Assembly: GCF_014205255.1 (NCBI RefSeq)
Contig: NZ_JACHNE010000001.1
Location: 992,001 to 1,056,000, forward strand
Direction of reading: 5' to 3'
Length of the DNA: 64,000 bases
Origin: Streptomyces caelestis
GTDB lineage: Bacteria > Actinomycetota > Actinomycetes > Streptomycetales > Streptomycetaceae
Shown here: positions 36,474-44,665 of the stretch, in pieces
How the letters are laid out: each line of letters begins with the position of its first letter
Position numbering within the stretch: the stretch's first letter is position 1
Notes under the pieces: model-generated
What the model saw: only the letters and a program-made list of their open reading frames with translations
Told to the model about the DNA's origin: nothing
Databases searched by the model: none
Position numbers and translations under genes: made by a program

Positions 36474-36659
36474 GGAAGACCTCCGGGCAGGGTGAAGGAG
36501 CTGAGGAGCTGGAGGCCGCCACGCGGTGCGGTACGGGGGTGAGGGTACGTCGGGGCCCGGTGCGGCACACCAGTGGGTTTCCCCGATGGCAGGGAGAACG
36601 GACCGCGGCTTAGCGTGCTGGAGAGGCTCATGCCCGGGACTCCCTGCGGAAGGAACGCC

Positions 36660-37421
36660 ATGAAGCTCGACGCACCGGTGACCGGCGGGCCCTGCTGGAC
36701 CGAGCTGGGGACCACCGACCTGCAGGCGGCCCAGCGGTTCTACACGAGGCTGTTCGGCTGGCGGCCCGAGACGGACCCGCGTCAGGAGGCGGGCGGTTAC
36801 ACCGTCGCGCACCTCGGGGACGCGGCCGTCGCCGCGCTCGCCCCGCTGTACCAGCCGTCGCAGCCGGTCGCGTGGAACGTGTCGTTCGCGGTGACCGACG
36901 CGGACGCCACCGCCCGTGAGGTGACGGAAGCGGGCGGGACGCTGCTGTTCGGGCCGATGGGCGTGTTCGACATGGGCCGTTTCGCGGTGGCCGCCGATCC
37001 GGGCGGTGCCGTGTTCCAGGTGTGGCAGGCGGAGACCTTCCCGGGCGCCGGGCTGTTCAACGCGCCCGGTTCGCTGGGCTGGGTGGAGCTGTACACCCGG
37101 GATCCCGAACAGGCCGTGGCCTTCTACAGGCGGGTGTTCGGCTGGAGCGTCAACGCCTCGGAGCGGTACACCCAGTGGGGCGTCGACGGGGCGGACTTCG
37201 GCGGCATGGTGACGATGGACGACAAGTTCCCGCCCGAGGTTCCGGCGCACTGGCTGCCGTACTTCACCGTGGCGGACGTGGACGCCACGACCGCCGTCGT
37301 CCAGAAGCTCGGCGACGTCCTGATGGTCCCCACCTCCGTCCCCGACGGACCGCGCATCGCGGTGCTGCGGGACCCGCAGGGGGCGATGTTCGGTGTGTAC
37401 CGGGCGGGCGACGAGGACTGA
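36660..37421 (+). CDS. Two-domain VOC/glyoxalase-fold protein
   Basis: The 253-residue protein contains two tandem VOC domains, each with the same pattern (CWTELGTTDLQAAQRFYTRLF and LGWVELYTRDPEQAVAFYRR; FAVAADPGGAVFQVWQ and AVLRDPQGAMFGVYR). Such doubled proteins resemble hydroxylaminobenzene or extradiol-like VOC members and often have unknown small-molecule roles. AAGGAA lies 6 nt before the ATG. The following aldo/keto reductase gene is on the same strand 92 bp downstream but has its own promoter-like sequence. Confidence 0.85.
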   Translation: MKLDAPVTGGPCWTELGTTDLQAAQRFYTRLFGWRPETDPRQEAGGYTVAHLGDAAVAALAPLYQPSQPVAWNVSFAVTDADATAREVTEAGGTLLFGPMGVFDMGRFAVAADPGGAVFQVWQAETFPGAGLFNAPGSLGWVELYTRDPEQAVAFYRRVFGWSVNASERYTQWGVDGADFGGMVTMDDKFPPEVPAHWLPYFTVADVDATTAVVQKLGDVLMVPTSVPDGPRIAVLRDPQGAMFGVYRAGDED

Positions 37422-37513
37422 GGCGACGGTGTGTGACGCCGGGGCCGTCGTTTGCGTTGAAGTGGGCTCCAGCTCCTAGCGTCGTGCGTACGACCTCCCG
37501 GAGGGAAGAGACC

Positions 37514-38566
37514 GTGCGTTACACACTGTTCGGCAAGACCGGTCTGCGCGTGAGCGAGCTGAGCCTCGGCGCGATGACCATCGGCGACGACTGGGGCTGG
37601 GGTGCCGGCAAGGAGGCCAGCGCCCGGATCGTCGACGCCTACGCGGAGGCGGGCGGCAACTTCATCGACACCGCCAACAACTACACCGACGGCAGCTCGG
37701 AGCGGATCCTCGGGGAGCTGCTCCAGGGCCGCCGCGACACGTTCGTGCTGGCCAGCAAGTACACCTGCGGGATCCGCGACGGCGACGTCAACGCCGCGGG
37801 CAACCACCGCAAGAACCTGGTCCAGTCGGTCGAGGCGAGCCTGGAGCGGCTGCGCACCGACCGGCTGGACGTGCTGTGGGTCCACGCCCGGGACAACTTC
37901 ACGCCGGTCGAGGAGGTCATGCGGGCCCTGGACGACCTCGTCCGCACGGGGAAGGTCCTGTACGTCGGCGTCTCGGACTGGCCGGCCTGGGAGATCGCGC
38001 AGGCCAACACCCTGGCGGAGCTGCGGGGCTGGACCGCGTTCGCCGGTTCGCAGCTGCGCTACAGCCTGCTGGAGCGGACCCCGGAACGCGAGCTGCTGCC
38101 CCAGGCCCGGGCGTTCGACCTGGCTGTGCTGGCATGGGCGCCGCTCGCGGCCGGGAAGCTCACCGGCAAGTACCGCAGGGGCGAGGCGGGGCGGCTGGAC
38201 ACCACGGGCGGTGACGTCGACCCGCGCGAGGAGGCGGTGATCAGTGCCGTCCTGGAAGTCGCCGAGCAGGGCGGCTGGAGCCCGGCCCAGGTGGCACTGG
38301 CCTGGCTGCTGGCCCGGCAGGGCAACGTGGTCCCGATCATCGCGGCGACCAGGGAGAGCCAGCTCGCCGACAATCTGGCCAGCGTCGACGTCCGCCTCGA
38401 CGCGGATGCCCTCGCCCGCCTCGACGAGGTGAGCGCGGTGCCGCTGGGCTTCCCGCACGACTTCGTCCGCGAACCGGCCATCACCCGGAACATCTACGGC
38501 GACCGCTGGCCGGCCATCGAGGACCGCCGCTCCACGCATCGCCGCACGGCGCACGAGGTGCTCTGA
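37514..38566 (+). CDS. Aldo/keto reductase
   Basis: The 350-residue NADPH-dependent enzyme has the AKR tetrad pattern: NFIDTANNYTDGSSE (Asp and Tyr), TFVLASKY (Lys), LDVLWVHARDNFTPVEE (His) and the C-terminal cofactor loop PIIAATRESQLADNL. It resembles YajO/AKR11-type proteins, which reduce aldehydes and ketones. The GTG start follows GGAGGGAAGAGACC, a good ribosome site. A TAGCGT hexamer at about 37478 may be its -10. The neighbouring MarR gene is convergent and not obviously linked. Confidence 0.9.
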   Translation: MRYTLFGKTGLRVSELSLGAMTIGDDWGWGAGKEASARIVDAYAEAGGNFIDTANNYTDGSSERILGELLQGRRDTFVLASKYTCGIRDGDVNAAGNHRKNLVQSVEASLERLRTDRLDVLWVHARDNFTPVEEVMRALDDLVRTGKVLYVGVSDWPAWEIAQANTLAELRGWTAFAGSQLRYSLLERTPERELLPQARAFDLAVLAWAPLAAGKLTGKYRRGEAGRLDTTGGDVDPREEAVISAVLEVAEQGGWSPAQVALAWLLARQGNVVPIIAATRESQLADNLASVDVRLDADALARLDEVSAVPLGFPHDFVREPAITRNIYGDRWPAIEDRRSTHRRTAHEVL

Positions 38567-38612
38567 CCGGTGAGCCGGGCCGCTGCGCCCCTGGGCGACG
38601 GCCGGTTGATGG

Positions 38613-39503
38613 TCAGCTCCGCAACGCGCCCAGGCGGCCTTCCAGCTGGCCGAGCAACTCACCGAGCAGGGCAGCCAGTTCACCCTGCTCGGGGCCGTCC
38701 AGGCCGGACAGGGCGGCGGTCTCGTAGGCGAGCTGGGCAGGCAGGATGCCGTCGACGAGCTCACGACCGGCGTCGGTGAGGCGCAGGTGGGCGACACGGC
38801 GGTCGCGGGCGTCGCCGCGGCGTTCGACCAGGCCGCGTTCGGTCAGCTGCTTGAGGCGCTTGGTGACGGCGGCGCCCGAGGAGAAGGTCTCCCGGGCCAG
38901 CTCCCCGGGCGTCAGCTCGTGCCCGGTGCGGCGCAGCGCGCCGAGCAGGTCGAACTCGGGACGGCTGAGCCCCGCCCTGCGCAGGGGCGCGTCCTCGGCC
39001 TGCTGGAGGAGGGCGGCGCAACGGTTGATCCGCCCGATGATCTCCATCGGCCCGGTGTCGAGCCCGGGGTGCACGGCCTGCCACTGCCGGACGACGGCGG
39101 CGACGGTATCGCCCCTCCGGCGGCCGACGAGGTCCCCATTGACGGCAGAGGCGTCACCGGACGGATCCCGTCCAGCCGTCGGGGCCTCACCGTCTGGACC
39201 TCCATCAGCCGAAGCGTCATCGGCCGGGGTCCGTCCAGACTCAGGGGCCTCGCCGCCGAAGGCTCCTCCAGCCGCAGAACTCCCGCCGACCACATCACCT
39301 TCAGCCGCAGGGGTCTCGCCGCCCGGGCCCCCTCCAGCCGCCCGGGCCCGTTCCGCGAGGTCCTCTCCCGCCCTCTGGGGCTCATCAGCCACCCGGCTGT
39401 CCCCCGCCAGCTCCCCACCGGCCACCGGCTTCGGGCCCGGCTCCGGTTCCGGGCCGCCCCCTGGCCCGCCCCCGTTGGGCGATGGTCCATCCGTCGCCGT
39501 CAT
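38613..39503 (-). CDS. MarR-family regulator with a repeat-rich N-terminal extension
   Basis: The 296-residue protein is about twice normal MarR length. Residues 1-128 are low-complexity Gly/Pro/Ala/Glu/Asp and include three imperfect 21-22-residue repeats (55-76, 77-98, 99-119). From about 130 a MarR domain follows: LDTGPMEIIGRINRCAALL, winged HTH LTPGELARETFSSGAAVTKR and the wing RGDARDRRVAHLRLT. Its ATG overlaps the stop of the FUSC gene (ATGA), so it is co-translated with that transporter and probably represses it through the palindrome at 41183-41200. Confidence 0.85.
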   Translation of the reverse strand: MTATDGPSPNGGGPGGGPEPEPGPKPVAGGELAGDSRVADEPQRAGEDLAERARAAGGGPGGETPAAEGDVVGGSSAAGGAFGGEAPESGRTPADDASADGGPDGEAPTAGRDPSGDASAVNGDLVGRRRGDTVAAVVRQWQAVHPGLDTGPMEIIGRINRCAALLQQAEDAPLRRAGLSRPEFDLLGALRRTGHELTPGELARETFSSGAAVTKRLKQLTERGLVERRGDARDRRVAHLRLTDAGRELVDGILPAQLAYETAALSGLDGPEQGELAALLGELLGQLEGRLGALRS

Positions 39504-41164
39504 GGCCGTGCGTCCTCCGTCTCTGTGTCCTTGCCCCGGTCAGGGAGCAGCCCCTGGCGTCGTGCCGTCGCCGCGAGCGTACGGTGCCCGGACTGTTCGG
39601 CGAGCACGACCCGCTCCTGGGGAAGGGCGCGCTGCCACCATTCGCCGGCCGCGGCGTCGGCGGTGGCGCGCAGGTCGACCAGGGCGACGGCGAGTCCGCG
39701 GCGGGCGGCTTCCAGGGCGGCGGCGTCGGGATCCGGCTCGGCCAGGAGGCGGGCGGCGCGCTCACGGGCCCGGTCGGCGGCGGTCAGGGCGCGTTCGACG
39801 CGGTCACCGGCACGCCGGTTGGTGACGGCCACGGCGGCGGCGAAGCCGACCAGGGCTCCGACGACCGTGTCCACGATCCGCTCCGTCATCAGCTCGCCCG
39901 GCTTCTGGTACCCGGCGAACTCGGTGATGAGCAGCGCCATGGGGGTCACGCAGACGCTGCCGAGCCAGTAGTTGCGGCTGATCAGCAGCTCGGCGCCGAA
40001 GCTGAACGCGAGGCAGCACAGCACGAGGGCCGCCTGGCCCAGGTGCGCGAGCGGTACGACGGCCGCGAAGACGAGCACCCCGACGACGTTGCCCACGACG
40101 CGCTGCACGGCCCGGCTCCAGGTCAGGGCGACGTTCGCCTGGTAGAGCGAGGCGGCCGTGACCAGCGCCCAGTAGGGGCGGCCGATACCGAGGGCCAGGG
40201 AGGCGTAGCCGGCGAGCGCGCAGCCGAGCGCGGTGCGTACCGCGAGCGGGGTCAGCGGGCCCAGCCGCGCCCAGAGGCCGCAGGCCGCGTCCACACCGAG
40301 CAGTTCGTCGGCTGCTGCCGGCGGCAGCCCGGCCTGCGGGACGGGCCCGGTGCCGCGCAGCGCGCCCGCCCACGCACGCAGGCGGTCGGCGTCGGCGTCC
40401 GTCGGCGCGGCGAGGGCCACCTCGGCACGGACGACGAGCCGTTCGAGCGCGCGCCGGGTACGGGACGGGGCGCCGGCGGACAGCAGCGACTGCCAGGCGG
40501 CCTGCACGGCGGCGTAGCCCGCGGCACGGGCCCGGGCATGGCCCTCACCGGTGCCGCCCGTGTCGGCGTACGCGGCGGCGGCCTTCAGCGCGGCGGCGGT
40601 GGCGCGGCGCTCCGGACCGTGCGGGCGGACCAGCGCGGGTGCCATGCAGACCAGCCACGCCCACACACCCGTCGCGGCGGCCAGCGCCAGATGGCCGGGG
40701 ACCTGGGCGAGGGTTTGCGGCGCGAACAGGGAGGCGGAGCTGACGAACGTGAGGACGACATGGCCGGGCGGTCCGACGCGGGTGGTGTCGCACAGCACCT
40801 TCTGCGCGGCGGCCAGCAGAGCGCCGACGGTGACCAGCACGACGGCGCTGCCGGTGAGCGAGGCCGCCACCAGGGCGGCGGCGAGCCCGCCGAGCATGCC
40901 GAGCACGACCCACACCAGGGCCCGGGCCCGGGCGGCGTACGGCCGGTTGTGGGCGTACAGCGCGCACAGGGATCCGGCCATCGTGTACAGCGCCAGGTCG
41001 AGCCGGCCGAGCGCCAGCAGGGTGAGGCTGGGCGGGGCGATCGCCGCGACCACGCTCAGCGCGGGCTTGAACCAGATGTCCGAGGGATGGCCGACGCGCA
41101 ACACGCCCGCCAGTGGGAGACGCCGGGCGGGCGGGGAGACGGGGGCGGGGGTCGCGCTGCTCAT
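39500..41164 (-). CDS. FUSC-family membrane transporter (aromatic acid/fusaric acid-type exporter)
   Basis: The 554-residue protein has two blocks of membrane helices (about residues 30-200 and 330-465) around a soluble middle. This is the FUSC/YccS-like layout: PALSVVAAIAPPSLTLLALG in block 1 and YWALVTAASLYQANVALTWS with RVVGNVVGVLVFA in block 2. It probably exports aromatic acids or other organic anions. The ATG at 41164 has no ribosome site, but TAATCT sits 7 nt before it, so the mRNA is likely leaderless. It heads an operon with the MarR gene. Confidence 0.85.
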   Translation of the reverse strand: MSSATPAPVSPPARRLPLAGVLRVGHPSDIWFKPALSVVAAIAPPSLTLLALGRLDLALYTMAGSLCALYAHNRPYAARARALVWVVLGMLGGLAAALVAASLTGSAVVLVTVGALLAAAQKVLCDTTRVGPPGHVVLTFVSSASLFAPQTLAQVPGHLALAAATGVWAWLVCMAPALVRPHGPERRATAAALKAAAAYADTGGTGEGHARARAAGYAAVQAAWQSLLSAGAPSRTRRALERLVVRAEVALAAPTDADADRLRAWAGALRGTGPVPQAGLPPAAADELLGVDAACGLWARLGPLTPLAVRTALGCALAGYASLALGIGRPYWALVTAASLYQANVALTWSRAVQRVVGNVVGVLVFAAVVPLAHLGQAALVLCCLAFSFGAELLISRNYWLGSVCVTPMALLITEFAGYQKPGELMTERIVDTVVGALVGFAAAVAVTNRRAGDRVERALTAADRARERAARLLAEPDPDAAALEAARRGLAVALVDLRATADAAAGEWWQRALPQERVVLAEQSGHRTLAATARRQGLLPDRGKDTETEDARP

Positions 41165-41171
41165 ACGAGCA

Positions 41172-41200
41172 AGATTAGCAGGTGTTTTACTCGTAAAACA
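41172..41200 (-). promoter_or_regulatory. Leaderless promoter with MarR-type palindrome
   Basis: On the minus strand TAATCT (41172-41177) ends 7 nt before the FUSC ATG. A perfect palindrome TGTTTTAC-GA-GTAAAACA (41183-41200, given here on the minus strand) covers the -35/spacer region. A+T-rich palindromes of this size are typical MarR operators, so the co-encoded MarR protein is the natural candidate to bind here. Confidence 0.7.
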
Positions 41201-41331
41201 TACATTCTCATCTGCTGTGCTCCGTCGAATGCTCCCCGTGTACACCCTTGCGCTCGCGTGCGCGCCACCTCACCCGGGCATCGAATGACCGACTGTTTCG
41301 GGCTGACCGACTGCCGAGCGGGGAGGTGCGC

Positions 41332-41892
41332 GTGCACGGACCGGCTTCGTCCGGCTGGCTGCTGGTGGCGCTCTGCGCGGTGACCGGCGCCTACTGCCTG
41401 GTGCGGATGCGCAGCGGCGCCGGGGAGCAGCGCAGCGCTGCGGGCGGCGAGGCGCTGATGGCTCTCGGGATGGCCGCGATGGCCGTGCCGGCGGCCGTGT
41501 TCACTCCGCCCTCGTGGGCCTGGCCCGCCTACGCGGCGGTGTTCGGGGTGGCCGCGCTGCCCGCGCTGTGGGCGGCGCGGGCCGGAGCCCATCACCTCCA
41601 CCACCTGGTGGGGTCCGGGGCCATGGTCTACATGTCCGTCGTCATGGCCGGTGCTCCCGCACACGCGCACGGACAGGGGGGATCGGGAGTCCCGCTCCTG
41701 ACGGGTGCTCTGCTGTTCTACTTCGCCGGATACGTGCTGCTGACCGGCGTCCGGCTGGTGCCGGTGGCCGCCGTGGCGGGAAGCGGGGCCGGGGGCGTCG
41801 GGCCCGGCGGCTGGGGCGACCGGCCGGAGCTGGCGCGGGCCTGCCGGCTGTCCATGGGGATCTCGATGGTCGCGATGCTGCTGACGCTGTGA
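41332..41892 (+). CDS. DUF5134 membrane protein
   Basis: The 186-residue protein has about five hydrophobic segments (SSGWLLVALCAVTGAYCLV, ALMALGMAAMAVPAAVF, YAAVFGVAALPALWAA, LLTGALLFYFAGYVLL and SMGISMVAMLLTL). Histidines cluster in AGAHHLHHLVGSGAMVYM and APAHAHGQG. This matches DUF5134, seen in actinobacteria and sometimes near copper genes, so metal handling is possible but not shown. GTG at 41332 has GGGAGG 5 nt upstream. The next plus-strand gene (M56) has its own promoter-like element. Confidence 0.75.
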   Translation: MHGPASSGWLLVALCAVTGAYCLVRMRSGAGEQRSAAGGEALMALGMAAMAVPAAVFTPPSWAWPAYAAVFGVAALPALWAARAGAHHLHHLVGSGAMVYMSVVMAGAPAHAHGQGGSGVPLLTGALLFYFAGYVLLTGVRLVPVAAVAGSGAGGVGPGGWGDRPELARACRLSMGISMVAMLLTL

Positions 41893-41990
41893 GAGTGCCG
41901 TCCCGGCACGCCGTACGGATTCGTTGCCTGCGTCACTTCGGCGTCACAAGTCGTACCCCTGAGCGGCGCCGCACTCATAGGCTGCGCCTC

Positions 41991-42926
41991 ATGATGCTCC
42001 CCGCGGCACTGTTGCTGCTCGGCGCCCTGATCGCAGTGGTCGCTCCCCGGCTGCTCGCCCGGGCGGACTGGCCGGATCGTGAGCCGGTCGTGGCGCTGTG
42101 GGTGTGGCAGTGCGTGGTGGCGGCCGTGCTCGTGTGCTGCGCGCTGTCGATGACGCTCAGCGCGGCAGCGGCCTGGCACGCGGTCGGCGGGCACGTCTTC
42201 GCGACGGCGCCGAGCCCGGTCGTCGAGGCGTACGCGCCCGGCACGGCGGGCCCCTGGGCGGCGGCCACCGCCGTGGCGCTGGCCGTCGGCGGACTGTGGA
42301 GCGCGGCGATGCTGGTCCGCGAGATCGGCGGGGCACGCGCCCGGGGCCGCCGCAGGCGTGCCGATCTGCTGGTCAGGGCGCCGCTGCTGCCGGGCGAGGT
42401 GGCCGTGTCCGGCCGGCTCGTCGTCCTGGAGAGCGAGCAGCCCGACGCCTGGTGGCAACCCGGCACTCCGCCGCAACTGGTCGTCACGACGGCCGCGTTG
42501 CGACGGCTGAAGGGCCGGCAACTGGACGCCGTGCTCGCCCACGAGCAGGGGCACGCGCGGGCCCGGCACGACTGGCTGCTGAACTGCTCCTCCGCACTGG
42601 CGGGCGGCTTTCCGCAGGTGCCGGTGTTCGCGGCGTTTCGCGACGAGATGCACCGCCTGGTCGAACTCGCCGCCGACGACACGGCGTCCCGCCGCTTCGG
42701 CCGCCTGACCACGGCCCTGGCCCTGGTCGAACTCAACGAGCACCGCGGCGTGTTCGGCCCCTGCCCGACGCCGCTGGCGCATGTCCCGGCGCGGGTGCAC
42801 CGGTTGCTCACTCCCCCGGACCGTCTGCCCGCGGCACGCCGGCTGCGGCTGACGGCGACGGCCGCGCTGGTGCCCGTGGTGCCGGTGCTGGTGGCGTTCG
42901 CACCTGGGCTGCGGGCGCTGGGATAG
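41991..42926 (+). CDS. M56-family membrane zinc metallopeptidase
   Basis: The 311-residue protein has N-terminal membrane helices, a cytoplasmic stretch and the zinc motif VLAHEQGHARARHDW (HExxH form HEQGH). VELAADDTASRRFG follows with the third-ligand Glu/Asp region, and a final helix ends the protein. M56 includes BlaR1-type sensors, but this short form has no sensor domain and no BlaI repressor beside it, as in many streptomycete copies. TAGGCT (41978-41983) ends 7 nt before the ATG and no ribosome site is seen, which suggests a leaderless mRNA. Confidence 0.85.
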   Translation: MMLPAALLLLGALIAVVAPRLLARADWPDREPVVALWVWQCVVAAVLVCCALSMTLSAAAAWHAVGGHVFATAPSPVVEAYAPGTAGPWAAATAVALAVGGLWSAAMLVREIGGARARGRRRRADLLVRAPLLPGEVAVSGRLVVLESEQPDAWWQPGTPPQLVVTTAALRRLKGRQLDAVLAHEQGHARARHDWLLNCSSALAGGFPQVPVFAAFRDEMHRLVELAADDTASRRFGRLTTALALVELNEHRGVFGPCPTPLAHVPARVHRLLTPPDRLPAARRLRLTATAALVPVVPVLVAFAPGLRALG

Positions 42927-43109
42927 CCCGACGCGTGCGGCCCGGGGGCACCGGCGGCGTGCGCGCCGGTTTCGGGCGCTTCAGGGTGGCACCAGGAGGG
43001 CGCCAGGGGACACACCGGGTGACGTCAGGGTGGCCGAAGCGTGCCGTCCGGGGCCCGAAGATCGTCACCGTACTGGATCCGGAGCCCCCGGTTCGGCGAG
43101 GATCGCATC

Positions 43110-43805
43110 ATGCACACCCCGACCGTCGACTCCCCGCCCCGCCCGCAGCACCGCACCGCCGCCCGGTCGGCCGGCGTCCTGGCGCTGTGCTCCGTCCTGC
43201 TACTGACCCTCGTCGCGACCAGATGGAGCCCGCTGATCAGCGCGGACGGAGACATCTCCGCCACCACCCACCGCTGGGCGGTCGAGGAATCCGGCATCAC
43301 CCAGGCGTGCCGCATCCTCACGGACTGGGTGTGGGACCCGTGGACCATGCGACTGCTGTGCGCGGTCGTCGTCGTGTGGCTGGTCGTGCGGCTCGCGGCG
43401 CGCTGGACGGCGGTGTGGCTGGCGCTGGCCGTCACGCTGGGCACGCTGTTCCAGCAGGCCCTCAAGGCGGCGGTGGACCGCCCCCGTCCCATCTGGCCCG
43501 ACCCTGTCGACTCGGCCCACTACGCGGCCTTCCCGTCGGGCCACGCCATGACCGCCACAGTCGTGTGCGGCCTCCTCCTGTGGCTCCTGCGCCGTCACGG
43601 CGTCGGCCGTGCCGTGTGGCGTACGGCCGTGACCGTGGCCGTCGTGTCCGTGGTCGGCGTGGGGCTGACCCGTGTCTGGCTGGGCGTCCACTGGCCGTCG
43701 GACGTGGTGGGGGGCTGGCTGCTGGGCGCGACGGTGGTGGCCCTGGCCGTGTGGACGCACGAGCACCGGCAGCCGCGCACCCACCCGGACACCACCGCCT
43801 CGTAG
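43110..43805 (+). CDS. PAP2-family phosphatase
   Basis: The 231-residue membrane protein has the three lipid-phosphatase motifs: KAAVDRPRP (motif I), YAAFPSGHAMTATVV (II, PSGH) and TRVWLGVHWPSDVVGG (III, with Thr in place of the usual Ser). About six helices are predicted by eye. It dephosphorylates a lipid such as phosphatidate or undecaprenyl pyrophosphate on the outer face. The ATG at 43110 is preferred, preceded by GAGG. The HAD gene follows 9 nt later but has its own -10-like hexamer inside this gene's end. Confidence 0.88.
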   Translation: MHTPTVDSPPRPQHRTAARSAGVLALCSVLLLTLVATRWSPLISADGDISATTHRWAVEESGITQACRILTDWVWDPWTMRLLCAVVVVWLVVRLAARWTAVWLALAVTLGTLFQQALKAAVDRPRPIWPDPVDSAHYAAFPSGHAMTATVVCGLLLWLLRRHGVGRAVWRTAVTVAVVSVVGVGLTRVWLGVHWPSDVVGGWLLGATVVALAVWTHEHRQPRTHPDTTAS

Positions 43806-43814
43806 GATCGCCCC

Positions 43815-44504
43815 ATGACGGCTGTGCTGTTCGACTTCTCCGGAACGCTCTTCCGTGTCGAGTCCACCGAGTCCTGGCTGCGCGGCGTCATGGCCGGCGC
43901 CGGAGTCCCCTGCACCGAGGCGGAGTTGACCGCCACCGCGCGGGCGCTGCAAGCGGTCGGCGCGCTGCCGGGCGGTGGCGACCCCGCGCGGGTGCCCGAG
44001 GAACTCACCGACACCTGGCTGGTCCGGGACCAGAGCGCCGCCCTGCACCGGGCCGCCTACACCGGCCTCTCCCGCCTGGTCACGCTGCCCGACCCGGCGT
44101 TGCACGACGCGCTGTACGACCGCCATATGACACCGGCGGCGTGGACCCCGTACCCGGACGCCGTCGAGGTGCTCCGCACGCTGCGGGAGCGGGGCATCCC
44201 CGTCGGGGTGGTCAGCAACATCGGCTGGGATCTGCGCCCGGTGTTCCGCGAGCACGGCCTGGACGCCTACATCGACGCGTACGTCCTGTCGTACGAGCAC
44301 GGCATCCAGAAGCCCGACCCGCGGCTGTTCGCCACCGCCTGCGAGGCGCTCGGCGCCGATCCGCGCCGGACGCTCATGGTCGGCGACGACCGCAGGGCGG
44401 ACGGCGGGGCCACCGCCCTGGGCTGCGAGGTGCACTTCGTGGACCACCTGCCGGTGACCGACCGGCCGGACGGACTGCGTCCGGTCCTGGGCCTGGTGGG
44501 TTGA
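43815..44504 (+). CDS. HAD-superfamily hydrolase
   Basis: The 229-residue enzyme has motif I VLFDFSGTLF (nucleophile Asp7), motif II VVSNIGWDL, motif III around HGIQKPDPRLF and motif IV MVGDDRRADG, with a C1 cap between I and II. The usual second Asp of motif I (DxD) is Ser9, so acid-base catalysis is altered, which is unusual for a phosphatase. The substrate is unknown. TAGGAT (43803-43808) ends 6 nt before the ATG and no ribosome site is seen, so the gene is probably leaderless although it follows the PAP2 gene closely. Confidence 0.85.
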   Translation: MTAVLFDFSGTLFRVESTESWLRGVMAGAGVPCTEAELTATARALQAVGALPGGGDPARVPEELTDTWLVRDQSAALHRAAYTGLSRLVTLPDPALHDALYDRHMTPAAWTPYPDAVEVLRTLRERGIPVGVVSNIGWDLRPVFREHGLDAYIDAYVLSYEHGIQKPDPRLFATACEALGADPRRTLMVGDDRRADGGATALGCEVHFVDHLPVTDRPDGLRPVLGLVG

Positions 44505-44626
44505 GGCCGCACCAGGCCGCTGGTCACACAGCCATCTGCTCGCCTGCCTCGGACGATCCCCCGTGTCGCCCGAGGCAGACGGCATCGCCGGCTCGGACCG
44601 CGAGGTCCTGGCCGGACGTCTCCGAG

Positions 44627-44651
44627 TATAGTTGGCTGGCAGCCAGTCAAC
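44627..44651 (+). promoter_or_regulatory. TetR operator overlapping its own -10 box
   Basis: TATAGT (44627-44632) overlaps a 21-bp palindrome at 44631-44651, with half-sites GTTGGCTGGC and GCCAGTCAAC around a central A and a single mismatched pair. It ends 14 nt before the TetR ATG, as expected for an autoregulated repressor. Confidence 0.7.
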
Positions 44652-44665
44652 GCAGGAGTTACAGC

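Noticed and set aside
43806..43814. HAD gene as simple operon partner of PAP2 by re-initiation
   Set aside because: The gap of 9 nt would allow it, but the TAGGAT hexamer 6 nt before the ATG and lack of a ribosome site favour an own leaderless transcript; both remain possible.
42098..44665. Upstream extension of the TetR frame by over 850 codons
   Set aside because: It runs through the M56, PAP2 and HAD genes out of frame. The TetR start at 44666 has a ribosome site and family-like N-terminus.
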